NCBI RefSeq assembly: GCF_030433855.1
Contig: NZ_JARUXC010000006.1
Span: 124,001-188,000, forward strand
DNA: 64,000 nt
Source: Agreia sp. PsM10
Lineage (GTDB): Bacteria; Actinomycetota; Actinomycetes; Actinomycetales; Microbacteriaceae
Direction of reading: 5' to 3'
Under the pieces are notes generated by a model. The model saw only the letters and a list, made by a program, of their open reading frames with translations, searched no databases and had not been told where the DNA came from. A program made the position numbers and the translations under genes. Positions 18,250 through 27,874 of this stretch are shown here, in pieces (the first letter of the stretch is position 1; every line of letters begins with the position of its first letter).

Positions 18250-18438
18250 GGTGCTCCCCGATCGTCATCGACCGAATCCGGCGATCTGTATCGCTCGCAT
18301 CGGTGTGCCTGGAATGTGCTCTGTCATCTAAGAGATGTGACAAACGCTCGGCTATTACGGGGTTTTGAAAATTCCTTGACTTCTGTACGAGGGCTAGCAT
18401 TGTGGGGTTTGCCGTCCCCGAAGTGAAAGTCGTGTCAT

Positions 18439-19509
18439 ATGAGCATCAGAGTCGCCATCGCCGGAGTGGGAAACTGCGCCAACTCGCTGATCCAGGGCGT
18501 CACGTTCTACCGCGACGCCGCGGACGACGAGGTGGTGCCCGGCCTCATGCACGTGCGTTTCGGTGCGCACCACGTGCGCGATCTCGAGTTCGTCGCGGCA
18601 TTCGACGTCGACGCGGCGAAGGTCGGAGAGGATCTGGCCGACGCCATCTGGGCGAGCGAGAACAACACACTGCGCTTCGCCGAGGTCGAGCAGACCGGCC
18701 TGACCGTTCTGCGCGGGCCGACCTTCGACGGCCTCGGGGAGTACTACTCCGAGATGGTCGAGGAGTCCGAGGCGGAACCCGTCGACGTGGCTCAGGCCCT
18801 CCGCGACAGCGGCGCCGAGGTTCTCGTCTGCTACCTGCCCGTCGGGTCGGAAGAAGCGGCCAAGCACTACGCGCAAGCGGCGCTCGATGCCGGTGTCGCG
18901 TTCGTGAACGCCATCCCGGTGTTCATCGCGAGCGACCCGGAGTGGGCCGCGAAGTTCGTGGAGGCCGGCCTGCCGATCGTGGGAGACGACATCAAGAGCC
19001 AGCTCGGCGCGACGATCACCCACCGGGTGCTCGCCCGCCTGTTCGAGAGCCGCGGCCTCACGATCGACCGCACCTACCAGCTCAACGTCGGCGGCAACAT
19101 GGACTTCAAGAACATGCTCGAGCGCAAGCGCCTCGCGTCGAAGAAGATCTCGAAGACCCAGGCCGTCACCAGCAACATCGACATCGATCTGCCGGAGCGC
19201 GACATCCACATCGGTCCGAGCGACCACGTGCCGTGGCTCGACGACCGCAAGTTCGCCTACGTGCGAATCGAGGGCCACGGCTTCGGCAACGCCCCCGTGA
19301 GCCTCGAGTACAAGCTCGAGGTGTGGGACTCCCCGAACTCCGCCGGCGTGATCATCGACGCCGTGCGTGCGGCGAAGATCGCTCTCGACGCCGGCCTGTC
19401 GGGCCCGGTCGAGGCGGCCAGCGCCTATTTCATGAAGTCGCCGGCCGTTCAGCTGCCAGACGACGAGGCGCGGGCCAGACTGGAATCGTTCATCCAGAAG
19501 AACGGCTAG
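18439..19509 (+). CDS. ino1: Inositol-3-phosphate synthase
   Basis: The 356-residue protein matches the short actinobacterial myo-inositol-1-phosphate synthases. It has an N-terminal NAD-binding loop ([14 protein letters not shown], about 6-19) and the conserved core [19 protein letters not shown]. It converts glucose 6-phosphate to inositol 3-phosphate, the precursor of phosphatidylinositol, lipoglycans and mycothiol. The ATG at 18439 opens the conserved sequence. The gene converges with the CCA-transferase, and their 3' ends overlap by 20 bases. The 189-bp upstream gap separates it from the divergent surface protein gene. Confidence 0.95.
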   Translation: MSIRVAIAGVGNCANSLIQGVTFYRDAADDEVVPGLMHVRFGAHHVRDLEFVAAFDVDAAKVGEDLADAIWASENNTLRFAEVEQTGLTVLRGPTFDGLGEYYSEMVEESEAEPVDVAQALRDSGAEVLVCYLPVGSEEAAKHYAQAALDAGVAFVNAIPVFIASDPEWAAKFVEAGLPIVGDDIKSQLGATITHRVLARLFESRGLTIDRTYQLNVGGNMDFKNMLERKRLASKKISKTQAVTSNIDIDLPERDIHIGPSDHVPWLDDRKFAYVRIEGHGFGNAPVSLEYKLEVWDSPNSAGVIIDAVRAAKIALDAGLSGPVEAASAYFMKSPAVQLPDDEARARLESFIQKNG

Positions 19510-20926
19510 CCCACCATTCGAGCAGGCGGCGGGTCGCCTCGTCCTCTCCGAGGGGCCCGTCGTCGAGGCGCATCTCGAGCAGAAAGCGGTAGGCCTCGCC
19601 CACCTCGCGGCCGGGCCGGATGCCGAGGATCGCCATGATCTGCTCGCCGTCGAGGTCGGGGCGCACGGCCTGCATCTCCTCGAGTTCGGCGAGCTCGGCC
19701 ACGCGGGTCTCGAGGTCGTCGTACGCGAACGACAGCATGTGCGACTTGCGCTTGTTGCGGGTGGTCACGTCGGCCCGGGTGAGGATGTGCAGCCGCTCGA
19801 GCAGCGGCCCGGCGTCCCGAACGTAGCGGCGCACGGCGGAGTCGGTCCACGCGCCCTCGGTGTAGCCGAAGAAGCGCAGGTGCAGCTCGATCAGCCGTGC
19901 CACGTCGTTGATCGTGTCGTTGTCGAAGCGCAGCTCGCGCAGCCGCTTCTTGGCGATCTTCGAGCCCACGACGTCGTGGTGATAGAAGGTCACGACGCCG
20001 CCCGGCTCGAGCCGACGCGTGGCCGGCTTTCCGATGTCGTGCATCAGGGCGGCGAGGCGCAGCACCAGATCCGGCCCCTCGAACGATCCGCGCGACTCCT
20101 CGAGCTCGATGGCCTGGTCGAGCACGGTGAGGCTGTGCTGGTAGACGTCCTTGTGGTGATGATGCTCGTCGCGCTCCAGGCGCAGGGCGGGGATCTCCGG
20201 CATCACGAGCTCGGCGAGACCCGTCTCGACGAGCAGCTCGATTCCGCGCCGCGGCGCCGGCGTCAGCAGCAGCTTCGAGAACTCGTCGCGAATGCGCTCG
20301 GCCGAGATGATCGTGAGCGATTCGCCCATCGTTCTCAGGGCATCCATCGTCTCTGCGTCGAGATCGAACCCGAGCTGCGCCGAGAACCGGATGGCGCGCA
20401 GCATGCGCAGGGGATCGTCGCCGAACGAGATGGCCGGTGTCGAGGGTGTGCGCAGGATGCCTTCGAGCAGGTCTTCGACGCCGCCCGACGGGTCGACGAG
20501 AACGAGTTCGGGCAGCCGGAGGGCGAGGGCGTTCACGGTGAAGTCGCGGCGCGACAGGTCGACCTCGAGGCTGTCGCCGAACTCGACGATCGGCTTGCGG
20601 GTCTGCTGGTCGTAGCTGTCGGAGCGGTAGGTCGTGATCTCGACCTGTTCGCCGTCGATGAGGGCACCGATCGTTCCGAAGTCGCGGCCGATGTCCCAGG
20701 TGCTCTTCGTGAGTGTCTTCAGCACTACGAGGGTCTCGTCGGGGGTGGCATTCGAGGTGAAGTCGAGGTCTTTGGCCGGTCGCCCGAGGAAGGCGTCTCG
20801 AACCGGGCCGCCGACGAGGGCCAGTTCGAAGCCCGCGGCGCTGAAGGCTGCGGCCAGCCGGGCGACGGGCGACGACTCGCTGAGAGTGCGCAGCCGAACC
20901 ATGGATTCCTGAACAGTTCGCTGCAT
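19490..20926 (-). CDS. CCA tRNA nucleotidyltransferase (PcnA family)
   Basis: The 478-residue protein has a class II nucleotidyltransferase head with [20 protein letters not shown] (about residues 37-56, catalytic Asp pair in DLD), the RNA-binding region and, near residue 275, an HD domain ([15 protein letters not shown]). It adds or repairs the CCA end of tRNAs. The start could also be the ATG eight codons inside (20902). In many actinobacteria this gene sits divergent from a NUDIX-DUF6049-murJ run; here DUF6049 and murJ are present but no NUDIX gene separates them. Its end overlaps ino1 by 20 bases, tail to tail. Confidence 0.94.
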   Translation of the reverse strand: MQRTVQESMVRLRTLSESSPVARLAAAFSAAGFELALVGGPVRDAFLGRPAKDLDFTSNATPDETLVVLKTLTKSTWDIGRDFGTIGALIDGEQVEITTYRSDSYDQQTRKPIVEFGDSLEVDLSRRDFTVNALALRLPELVLVDPSGGVEDLLEGILRTPSTPAISFGDDPLRMLRAIRFSAQLGFDLDAETMDALRTMGESLTIISAERIRDEFSKLLLTPAPRRGIELLVETGLAELVMPEIPALRLERDEHHHHKDVYQHSLTVLDQAIELEESRGSFEGPDLVLRLAALMHDIGKPATRRLEPGGVVTFYHHDVVGSKIAKKRLRELRFDNDTINDVARLIELHLRFFGYTEGAWTDSAVRRYVRDAGPLLERLHILTRADVTTRNKRKSHMLSFAYDDLETRVAELAELEEMQAVRPDLDGEQIMAILGIRPGREVGEAYRFLLEMRLDDGPLGEDEATRRLLEWWASRSSG

Positions 20927-21047
20927 CCCGACAGTTTACCGACGAGCACCGAGCGGCATGGGCAGAGCGGCCTCCCGTGCTTCCCAGCCTGTGCGACCTA
21001 GAATCTACGCGAGGCCGTATCCCACACGGCCTCGACGAAAGCCCCCT

Positions 21048-23270
21048 ATGAACCTGCCTCCTACTCGACGCCTGCGCGCCATCCCCGCCCTCCTGGGCCT
21101 GGGAGTGGTGGCGTCGTCGATGCTCGGTATCGTGCCCGTGACGGCTGCCGCGAACGCCGCGGAGGAGCCCGTGCAGGTCGTTCTCGCGCCGGCGAACGGG
21201 GGAGTGGCGCAGCCCGGCGCAGACCTCACGGTCACCGCCTCCCTCACCAACTCCGGGTCGACCACGATCGACGGGGCCTCGTTGCAGATCGCCGTCGATC
21301 GCGAGTTCATCTCCACCCGCGCTGAACTGAACGAGTGGCTTGCTCCCGCAGACGACTCCTCCACGGTCGATTCCGACGCCATCATCGCCAGCGTCGCCGT
21401 TCCCGCCTTGCAGCCGGGCGAGGAGCACATCGTGCAGGCCACCATCCCGGCCGCCTCGGTCCCGTTCGAGGACTGGGGCGTGCACGGCATCACCGGCACC
21501 CTCTTACAGGGCGACGGCACCGAGACGGTCGCGCACTCGTCGGTCGTGTTCAACGGCGACGACGCCCCCGCGGCCACCCAGGTCGCGGTCGCTGTTCCCC
21601 TCACCACGCAGCCGGGGCAGACGGGTCTCATTCCCGAGGCCACCCTCGCCACGATCACGGCCGACAACGGGCTGCTGACCCGCGAACTCGACGCGGTGAT
21701 CGGCCGGCCCGTCGGCATCCTCATCGACCCGCGCATCATCGTGTCGATCCGGGCTCTGGGAACCACGGCGCCGTCGAGTGCGATCGCCTGGCTCGAACGA
21801 CTTCAGGGCGCATCCAATCCCATCTATCCGCTGAGCTACGCCGACGCCGATGTCGCCGCGATGAGCCAGGCCGGCTCCGCCCAGCTGCTCACCCCCACCT
21901 CGTTCGACTACGCGCTCGACAAGGCCGACTTCGTCGACCTCGCTCCTCCCACCACCAGTCCGTCGCCCACGACCGGCGCCGCCGCCGTCGCGCCCGGTGG
22001 CGTCGTCACCGATACCCCGACGCCCACGCCGAGCCCCGCACCGGATGCCGTGCCCGACACGAGCGCGCTCCTCTCGTGGGACTACACGGGCACCTCGATC
22101 GCCTGGCCGAGAGACGACACCGTCACCGCAACCGATCTGCCCTATTTCGCGGCCAACGGCCTCACGACCACGATCGTCTCGTCGTCGAACGTGTCGACCA
22201 CGTCGTCTGCGGTGGGCGGCGTGGCACGCGCAGGGGACAGCACGGTGCTCGTCTCCGACGACACCGTGTCGACGCCGCTTCGAGAGGCGGCGGGCGCACT
22301 CACCGCGACCGAGCGGCAGAAATCGCTCTCAGACCTCGCGTCGGGCCTCGCCGTCGTCGCCAGTGAAGACGACAGCACCCCGCGCACGATCCTGGCCACC
22401 CTCGACCGGGCGGCGCCCTCCGACGGAACCGCGCTCACCGACGCGTTGAATTCGCTCGATGCGCTGTCGTGGTCGTCGACCACCGCGTTCGACGGCTTCG
22501 CCGCCCAGGCCCCTGCATCAGACGTCACGGTCGTCGACCAGCCCGAACCCGCGGAACGCACCGGCCAGGTCGCCGCGCTCCTCGCATCCGAGAACCAGGT
22601 CGCCGCCTTCTCGAGCATCATCACCGACCCGACGAACCTGCTCGGTGAGAACAGAGCGAACATCCTGTCGCTGCTGGCCAACTCCTGGGCCTCGAACACG
22701 GGCGGCTGGAACGTGGCCATGCAGGCGCAGGCCGATCGCTCGACAGAGACACTGGGAGCCGTCTCCATCGTCGCGGGGTCGCCCATCAACCTCGTGAGCA
22801 ACACCGGCGACATGCCCGTTCTCGTCGAGAACAAGCTTCCCTATCCGGTGACCCTCACCGTGCGACTCTCGCCCTCGAACTTCCGTCTCGTGGTGCAGAG
22901 AGAGGTGTCCATCACTGTCGAGGCATCCTCGAGCAAGCAGGCGAAGGTGCCGATCACGGCCGGAGTCGCCAACGGAGACACCATCGTGCGCGCCGAGCTC
23001 GTCAGCCCCACCGGAGTCCTCATCTCGGCACAGCCCACCTTCATTCCCGTGAACGTCTCCGCCGACTGGGAGGTCGCGGGCTCGTGGCTCGTAGGCGGAG
23101 TGGTGGGCGCGCTGCTCATCTTCGCCGCGATCCGCCTGTTCCTGAAGCGGCGCCACACCCGTGCCGCCGAGACCGCAGGTGGGTCGGCCGGCGATCCAGA
23201 CGATGACCCGGATGCGGCTGCGCCGGCCGCTTCCGTCACCGAATCCACTACCGAGGAGCCGCGTGGCTGA
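21048..23270 (+). CDS. DUF6049 family secreted/membrane protein
   Basis: The 740-residue protein starts at the ATG at 21048 with a signal-like helix (IPALLGLGVVASSMLGIVPV, about 13-32) and an A-rich cleavage region. A large extracellular part follows, including a Thr/Pro/Ser-rich linker (about residues 305-340, TPTPTPSPAP). Near residue 680 a C-terminal membrane helix (GSWLVGGVVGALLIFAAIRL) is followed by a basic, then acidic, cytoplasmic tail. It is the positional counterpart of mycobacterial Rv3909, next to murJ. The function is not established; the conserved pairing with murJ suggests a role in cell-wall export. Its stop overlaps the murJ start by 8 bases. Confidence 0.85.
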   Translation: MNLPPTRRLRAIPALLGLGVVASSMLGIVPVTAAANAAEEPVQVVLAPANGGVAQPGADLTVTASLTNSGSTTIDGASLQIAVDREFISTRAELNEWLAPADDSSTVDSDAIIASVAVPALQPGEEHIVQATIPAASVPFEDWGVHGITGTLLQGDGTETVAHSSVVFNGDDAPAATQVAVAVPLTTQPGQTGLIPEATLATITADNGLLTRELDAVIGRPVGILIDPRIIVSIRALGTTAPSSAIAWLERLQGASNPIYPLSYADADVAAMSQAGSAQLLTPTSFDYALDKADFVDLAPPTTSPSPTTGAAAVAPGGVVTDTPTPTPSPAPDAVPDTSALLSWDYTGTSIAWPRDDTVTATDLPYFAANGLTTTIVSSSNVSTTSSAVGGVARAGDSTVLVSDDTVSTPLREAAGALTATERQKSLSDLASGLAVVASEDDSTPRTILATLDRAAPSDGTALTDALNSLDALSWSSTTAFDGFAAQAPASDVTVVDQPEPAERTGQVAALLASENQVAAFSSIITDPTNLLGENRANILSLLANSWASNTGGWNVAMQAQADRSTETLGAVSIVAGSPINLVSNTGDMPVLVENKLPYPVTLTVRLSPSNFRLVVQREVSITVEASSSKQAKVPITAGVANGDTIVRAELVSPTGVLISAQPTFIPVNVSADWEVAGSWLVGGVVGALLIFAAIRLFLKRRHTRAAETAGGSAGDPDDDPDAAAPAASVTESTTEEPRG

Positions 23271-24909
23271 CACCTCCGCCACACCCGCGCCCAACCTCGG
23301 ACGCGCGAGCGCGATCCTGGCCTCGGGCACGACCGTGTCGCGCGTCCTGGGCTTCGTCAAGGCGTTCGTCCTCATCCAGACCATCGGCACGATCGGCCTG
23401 GGAACCGACGCGTTCACGATCGCCAACCAGCTGCCGAACACGATCTTCGTGATCGTGGCGGGCGGCATGCTCAACGCCATCCTCGTACCGCAGATCGTGC
23501 GCGCGGCTCGGCATGCCGACGGGGGAGCGGGCTACATCAACAAACTCGTGACCGTGGCGTTCGTGGTGCTCGGAGCCGCCACTCTCATCGCCACTCTGCT
23601 CGCCCCGGTGCTCATCACGATCGTGGCCGACCCCTCGTCGAGTGGCCAGTTCGCGCTGGCGACGGCGTTCGCCTACTGGTGCCTGCCCCAGATCTTCTTC
23701 TACGGCGTCTACTCGGTGCTCAGCGAGGTTCTCAACGCCCGCAACTCCTTCGGCCCGTTCACCTGGACGCCCGTGCTGAACAACATCGTCGCGATTCTCG
23801 GACTGGTCGCCTTCAACGTCGCTTTCAGCCCCTCTGCGCTGAACGTGGGCGACCTCGACTGGTGGACGCCCGACAAGGTGGCCGTTCTCGCGGGAACAGC
23901 CACGCTCGGTGTCGCGGTGCAGGCCCTCGTGCTCTTCTTCTTCTGGCGACGGGTCGGCCTGCGCTACCGTCCCGACTTCCGGTGGCGGGGAGTCGGCCTC
24001 GGAACGGCGGGCAGGCTCGCGGGCTGGACCTTCGCGATGCTCATGGTCACCCAGCTGGCCGGAATCGTCGAGACGCGCGTCGTCATCACGGCCTCGGGCG
24101 ACGATGCATCGACGACGGTGCTGTCGACCGCCTGGCTCATCTTCATGCTGCCCCACTCGATCGTCGCCGTGTCGATCGCGACCGCCTATTTCACGCGCAT
24201 GAGCGAGCACGCGGCCGAGGGAGACCTCGCGAAGGTCAGGCGCGATCTGTCGGCCTCCATCCGAGTCATCTCGCTGATCATGATGCTGGCGACCGTGGTG
24301 CTCATCGTCGTCGCCTACCCCTTCAGCGGTCTCTTCAACAAGTTCGACTACACGACCACGGTGGCCATGGGCAACGTTCTCATCGCCTTCCTGGTCGGTC
24401 TGCCCGCCTTCAGCATCCTCTTCGTCATCCTGCGAGCCTTCTACGCCCTCGGCGACACCCGCACTCCGTTCTTCATCACGCTGTTCCAGGCCGTGCTCTT
24501 CTCCCTCGGCGCCCTCCTCGTTCTGGTTCTCGTTCCCAAGGAGTTCATCGGCGTCGGTGTCGCCCTCGCCCTGTCTGTCGCCGGCATCCTTCAGGCGATC
24601 CTCGCGGCCGTCCTCATCCGCCGCCGACTCGGCGGGCTCGGCGGCGCCACGGTGGCCCGGAGCCTTGCGCGCGACCTCGGCGCACTCGTGCCCGCCGCAG
24701 CCGCCGGAATCGCACTCGCCGTCGCGTTCGGCTTCGCGAACGACGGGGGCTACGGAGTGAGCGGCTACGTCGGCGTTCTGCTGTCGATGATCGTGATCGG
24801 TCTGGTGCTGTCGCTCCTCTATGTCGGCGCGCTTCGCCTGCTGAAGTCGCCCGAGCTGAACGACGCGCTCATGCCCCTGCTCGCGCGCGTCACGCGCCGT
24901 TCCTCCTAG
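23263..24909 (+). CDS. murJ: Lipid II flippase MurJ
   Basis: The 548-residue protein is a multi-pass (about 14 helices) MviN/MurJ family flippase. It begins ASAILASGTTVSRVLGFVKA (about residues 14-33), the family's first-helix signature. It moves lipid-linked peptidoglycan precursor to the outer face of the membrane. The GTG at 23263 overlaps the DUF6049 stop (GTGGCTGA), which supports translational coupling. Unlike the mycobacterial homologue Rv3910, it ends after the membrane domain, without the long pseudokinase extension. Confidence 0.94.
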   Translation: MADTSATPAPNLGRASAILASGTTVSRVLGFVKAFVLIQTIGTIGLGTDAFTIANQLPNTIFVIVAGGMLNAILVPQIVRAARHADGGAGYINKLVTVAFVVLGAATLIATLLAPVLITIVADPSSSGQFALATAFAYWCLPQIFFYGVYSVLSEVLNARNSFGPFTWTPVLNNIVAILGLVAFNVAFSPSALNVGDLDWWTPDKVAVLAGTATLGVAVQALVLFFFWRRVGLRYRPDFRWRGVGLGTAGRLAGWTFAMLMVTQLAGIVETRVVITASGDDASTTVLSTAWLIFMLPHSIVAVSIATAYFTRMSEHAAEGDLAKVRRDLSASIRVISLIMMLATVVLIVVAYPFSGLFNKFDYTTTVAMGNVLIAFLVGLPAFSILFVILRAFYALGDTRTPFFITLFQAVLFSLGALLVLVLVPKEFIGVGVALALSVAGILQAILAAVLIRRRLGGLGGATVARSLARDLGALVPAAAAGIALAVAFGFANDGGYGVSGYVGVLLSMIVIGLVLSLLYVGALRLLKSPELNDALMPLLARVTRRSS

Positions 24910-24942
24910 TTTCCGACCAGGTGCCCGCCGTCCCCTGACGGC

Positions 24943-24968
24943 GGAATATCCGCGGAATAGGATGTGTT
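24943..24968 (+). promoter_or_regulatory. SigR/SigH-type (thiol stress) promoter of trxB-trxA
   Basis: GGAAT (24943-24947) and GTT (24966-24968) are 18 bases apart, matching the GGAAT-N18/19-GTT promoter of the actinobacterial SigR/SigH sigma factors that control trxBA in Streptomyces and Mycobacterium. The trxB start is 66 bases further on. The match is seen; control by SigR is inferred. Confidence 0.75.
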
Positions 24969-25034
24969 GTACCAGGCAAGTGAGGCGCTCTTCCGGGCGA
25001 CCTCGCGACACCCTTTCAAGGAGCTGACACGCAC

Positions 25035-26012
25035 GTGCGCGACATCATCATCATCGGATCCGGTCCTGCCGGATACACAGCGGCCATCTACGCTGCCCGG
25101 GCGGGGCTCAACCCGCTCCTGATCGCGTCGAGTGTCGAGGCCGGCGGCGAGCTGATGAAGACCACCGACGTCGAGAACTTCCCCGGCTTCCCCGAAGGCA
25201 TCCAGGGCCCCGAACTCATGGGCAAGCTGCAGGAGCAGGCCGAGAAGTTCGGCACCGAGGTGCTGCTCGACGACGTCACGAGCGTCGACCTCACCGGCGA
25301 CATCAAGAAGGTCAGCACCGGCTACAGCGGCGACCAGGAGGCCCTGTCGGTGATCTTCGCCACAGGATCCGCCTACCGCAAGCTCGGCATCGAAGACGAA
25401 GAGCGCCTGAGCGGCCGCGGCGTCTCGTGGTGTGCCACCTGCGACGGCTTCTTCTTCAAGACCAAGACCATCGCCGTCATCGGTGGCGGCGACTCGGCCA
25501 TGGAGGAGGCGACGTTCCTCACCCGCTTCGCCGACAAGGTCTATCTGGTTCACCGCAAGGACACGCTCCGCGCATCGAAGATCATGCAGCAGCGCGCCTT
25601 CGACAACCCGAAGATCGAGTTCGTCTGGAACTCCGAGGTCGTCGGCATCTCCGGCGAGACCACCGTCGAGGCTCTCACGCTGCGCAACACCGTTTCGGGA
25701 GAGCAGAGCGAGCTTCCCGTTCAGGGCCTGTTCGTCGCCATCGGCAACGACCCGCGGGTGCACCTCGTTCACGGCCAGCTCGAGCTCACGGCATCCGGAA
25801 CCATCGCCGTCGACGGCCGCAGCTCGAAGACCAACCTCACCGGCGTCTTCGCAGCCGGTGACGTCGTCGACGACACCTACCGCCAGGCCGTCACCGCGGC
25901 CGCGTCCGGCACGGTCGCCGCTCTGGACGCGGAGCACTACCTCGCGGGTTTAGCGCAGGCGGCGCACGTCGCTCCTGACGCAGCCGCCGAAGACCTCATC
26001 CCCGTCAACTAG
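25035..26012 (+). CDS. trxB: Thioredoxin-disulfide reductase
   Basis: The 325-residue flavoprotein has the FAD loop GSGPAGYTAAIYAARAG (about 8-24), the redox motif SWCATCDG (about 134-141), the NADPH loop GGGDSAMEEATFL, and GVFAAGDVVD near residue 277. It passes electrons from NADPH to thioredoxin. It begins with GTG and is followed 28 bases later by trxA. Its 125-bp leader holds a SigR-type promoter. Confidence 0.97.
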   Translation: MRDIIIIGSGPAGYTAAIYAARAGLNPLLIASSVEAGGELMKTTDVENFPGFPEGIQGPELMGKLQEQAEKFGTEVLLDDVTSVDLTGDIKKVSTGYSGDQEALSVIFATGSAYRKLGIEDEERLSGRGVSWCATCDGFFFKTKTIAVIGGGDSAMEEATFLTRFADKVYLVHRKDTLRASKIMQQRAFDNPKIEFVWNSEVVGISGETTVEALTLRNTVSGEQSELPVQGLFVAIGNDPRVHLVHGQLELTASGTIAVDGRSSKTNLTGVFAAGDVVDDTYRQAVTAAASGTVAALDAEHYLAGLAQAAHVAPDAAAEDLIPVN

Positions 26013-26040
26013 TTTTCCCCTTTCAACGAAAGAAGCAATC

Positions 26041-26367
26041 ATGTCCAACGCCAAGGCAGTCACCGACGCCAGCTTCGATGCCGACGTCCTCCAGTCCGAC
26101 AAGCCGATCCTGGTCGACTTCTGGGCGGAGTGGTGCGGCCCGTGTCGCGCCGTAGGCCCCATCCTCGACCAGATCGCCGACGAGCACGGCGACAAGATCG
26201 AGATCGTCAAGCTCAACGTCGACGACAACCCGCAGACCGCCGCGAAGTACATGATCACGTCGATCCCCGCGCTCAAGGTCTACAAGGGCGGCGAGGTCGT
26301 GAAGACCATCATCGGCGCCAAGCCCAAGGCTGCGCTCGAGAAGGACCTCGCAGACTTCATCGCGTAG
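26041..26367 (+). CDS. trxA: Thioredoxin
   Basis: The 108-residue protein is a standard thioredoxin: VDFWAEWCGPCRAVGPIL with the active-site CGPC at about 33-36, and the cis-proline in SIPALKVYKGG. It reduces cytoplasmic disulfides and is recycled by TrxB, encoded just upstream. AAAGAAG before the ATG is the likely ribosome site. A strong hairpin follows the stop. Confidence 0.97.
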   Translation: MSNAKAVTDASFDADVLQSDKPILVDFWAEWCGPCRAVGPILDQIADEHGDKIEIVKLNVDDNPQTAAKYMITSIPALKVYKGGEVVKTIIGAKPKAALEKDLADFIA

Positions 26368-26378
26368 ATCGCTCGATT

Positions 26379-26413
26379 CGACAGGCCTCCCGCTCATCGC
26401 GGGGGGCCTGTCG
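26379..26413 (+). terminator. Terminator hairpin after trxA
   Basis: CGACAGGCCTCCCGC (26379-26393) and GCGGGGGGCCTGTCG (26399-26413) form a 15-bp stem with one G-T pair and a 5-base loop, 11 bases after the trxA stop. The T-tract is weak, as is usual in this GC range. Confidence 0.75.
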
Positions 26414-26528
26414 GCGTTAAGGGCCAGTCGGATGCCCGTGGCCCCGGATGCGGTCGGCCCGGCTTTCGACACGCCCGGGTCTGGTTAGTATGGAATTTCG
26501 GTCTGGTATCAGGCGATCTGGAATCAGA

Positions 26529-27872
26529 ATGACCCACTGTCAGGACATGCGCGTGAACGACAACACCCGAAGCGGCACAGGAACGAACCTCGACCCCTGG
26601 TACGGCAACTACGCCGCCCGGGCGGCAGGCCTGGCGGCCTCCGAGGTGCGTGCACTCTTCGCCGTGGCCTCGCGGCCCGAGGTGGTCTCGCTCGCGGGAG
26701 GTATGCCCTTCGTCTCGGGCCTTCCCCAGGACCTCGTCATCGACGCGATGAATCGTGTGATGACGGGCAACGGTGCGGCTGCACTCCAGTACGGATCGGG
26801 CCAAGGCGTTCCCGCTCTTCGTGAGCAGATCCTCGACGTCATGGCGCTCGAGGGAATCAAGGCGGGTGTCGACGATGTCGTCGTCACCACGGGCTCACAG
26901 CACGCGCTCGAACTCGTCAGCAAGCTCTTCCTCGATCCCGGCGACGTCGTTCTCTCCGAGGGCCCCAGCTATGTCACCGCCGTGGTCATCTTCAAGTCGT
27001 ACCAGGCCGAGATCGAGCACGTCCCCATGGACGAGCATGGGCTCATCCCTGAGGCTCTGCGCGAGCACATCGCCGGCCTCAAGCGCGCCGGCAAGCGCAT
27101 CAAGTTCCTCTATACGATCCCCACCTTCCACAACCCGGCCGGCGTCACACTCAGCTGGGAACGCCGGATCGAGATCCTCGAAATCTGCCGGTCAGAAGGC
27201 ATTCTCGTTCTCGAGGACAACCCCTACGGCCTGCTCTACTTCGAAGAGAAGCCGCCCGCTGCCATCCGGTCGCTCGAAACCGACGGCGTCATCTACCTGG
27301 GCACGTTCTCGAAGACCCTCGCGCCGGGCTTTCGTGTCGGCTGGGCTCTCGCACCCCATGCGATCCGCGAGAAGCTCATCCTCGCCAACGAGGCCGCCGT
27401 GCTCAGCCCGAGTTCGTTCAGCCAGCTCATCATCAGCCAATACCTCGACACTGCCGACTGGAAAGGCCAGATCGACCGATTCCGTGGCATCTACAAGGAG
27501 CGCAAGGAGACCATGCTCTCGGCGCTCACCGAGTACCTGCCAGACCTGAGCTGGACGAATCCCAATGGTGGGTTCTATGTCTGGCTCACCCTGCCCGACT
27601 ATCTCGACTCGAAGCAGATGCTGCCCCGCGCGGTCACCGAGCTGGTGGCGTACACGCCCGGCACCGCGTTCTTCGCCGACGGCCAGGGTCGCAACAATAT
27701 CCGGCTCTCGTTCTGCTATCCCACGCCGGAGCAGATCAAGCTCGGCATCCGACGTCTCACCAGCGTCATCAACGCTGAGCGCGACCTGCTCGAATCATTC
27801 TCGGCCACAGGCCCCCTCTCCGCCGTCCGACGCGACGACAACTACACAGCACCGCCGCCCAACACCAATTAG
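26529..27872 (+). CDS. PLP-dependent class I/II aminotransferase
   Basis: A class I aminotransferase fold: substrate region VSLAGGMPFVSGLP near the start, EDNPYGLLYFE, and the PLP-binding lysine in LGTFSKTLAPGFRVGWALAP. It resembles 2-aminoadipate / multi-substrate transaminases of the LysN/MocR-enzyme branch; there is no DNA-binding GntR domain. From the ATG at 26529 the protein has 447 residues; an ATG six codons later (26547) is also plausible. The next gene, a D-Ala-D-Ala-ligase-like protein, begins two bases after the stop, so the two are an operon and may act on the same amino-acid product. The substrate is not predictable. Confidence 0.88.
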   Translation: MTHCQDMRVNDNTRSGTGTNLDPWYGNYAARAAGLAASEVRALFAVASRPEVVSLAGGMPFVSGLPQDLVIDAMNRVMTGNGAAALQYGSGQGVPALREQILDVMALEGIKAGVDDVVVTTGSQHALELVSKLFLDPGDVVLSEGPSYVTAVVIFKSYQAEIEHVPMDEHGLIPEALREHIAGLKRAGKRIKFLYTIPTFHNPAGVTLSWERRIEILEICRSEGILVLEDNPYGLLYFEEKPPAAIRSLETDGVIYLGTFSKTLAPGFRVGWALAPHAIREKLILANEAAVLSPSSFSQLIISQYLDTADWKGQIDRFRGIYKERKETMLSALTEYLPDLSWTNPNGGFYVWLTLPDYLDSKQMLPRAVTELVAYTPGTAFFADGQGRNNIRLSFCYPTPEQIKLGIRRLTSVINAERDLLESFSATGPLSAVRRDDNYTAPPPNTN

Positions 27873-27874
27873 GG

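Noticed and set aside
22000-22070. TPTPTPSP-type runs in the DUF6049 protein, considered as a tandem DNA repeat
   Set aside because: They are ordinary Thr/Pro linkers with synonymous variation, also seen in PknA and the sortase; no mobile or CRISPR-like unit is present.
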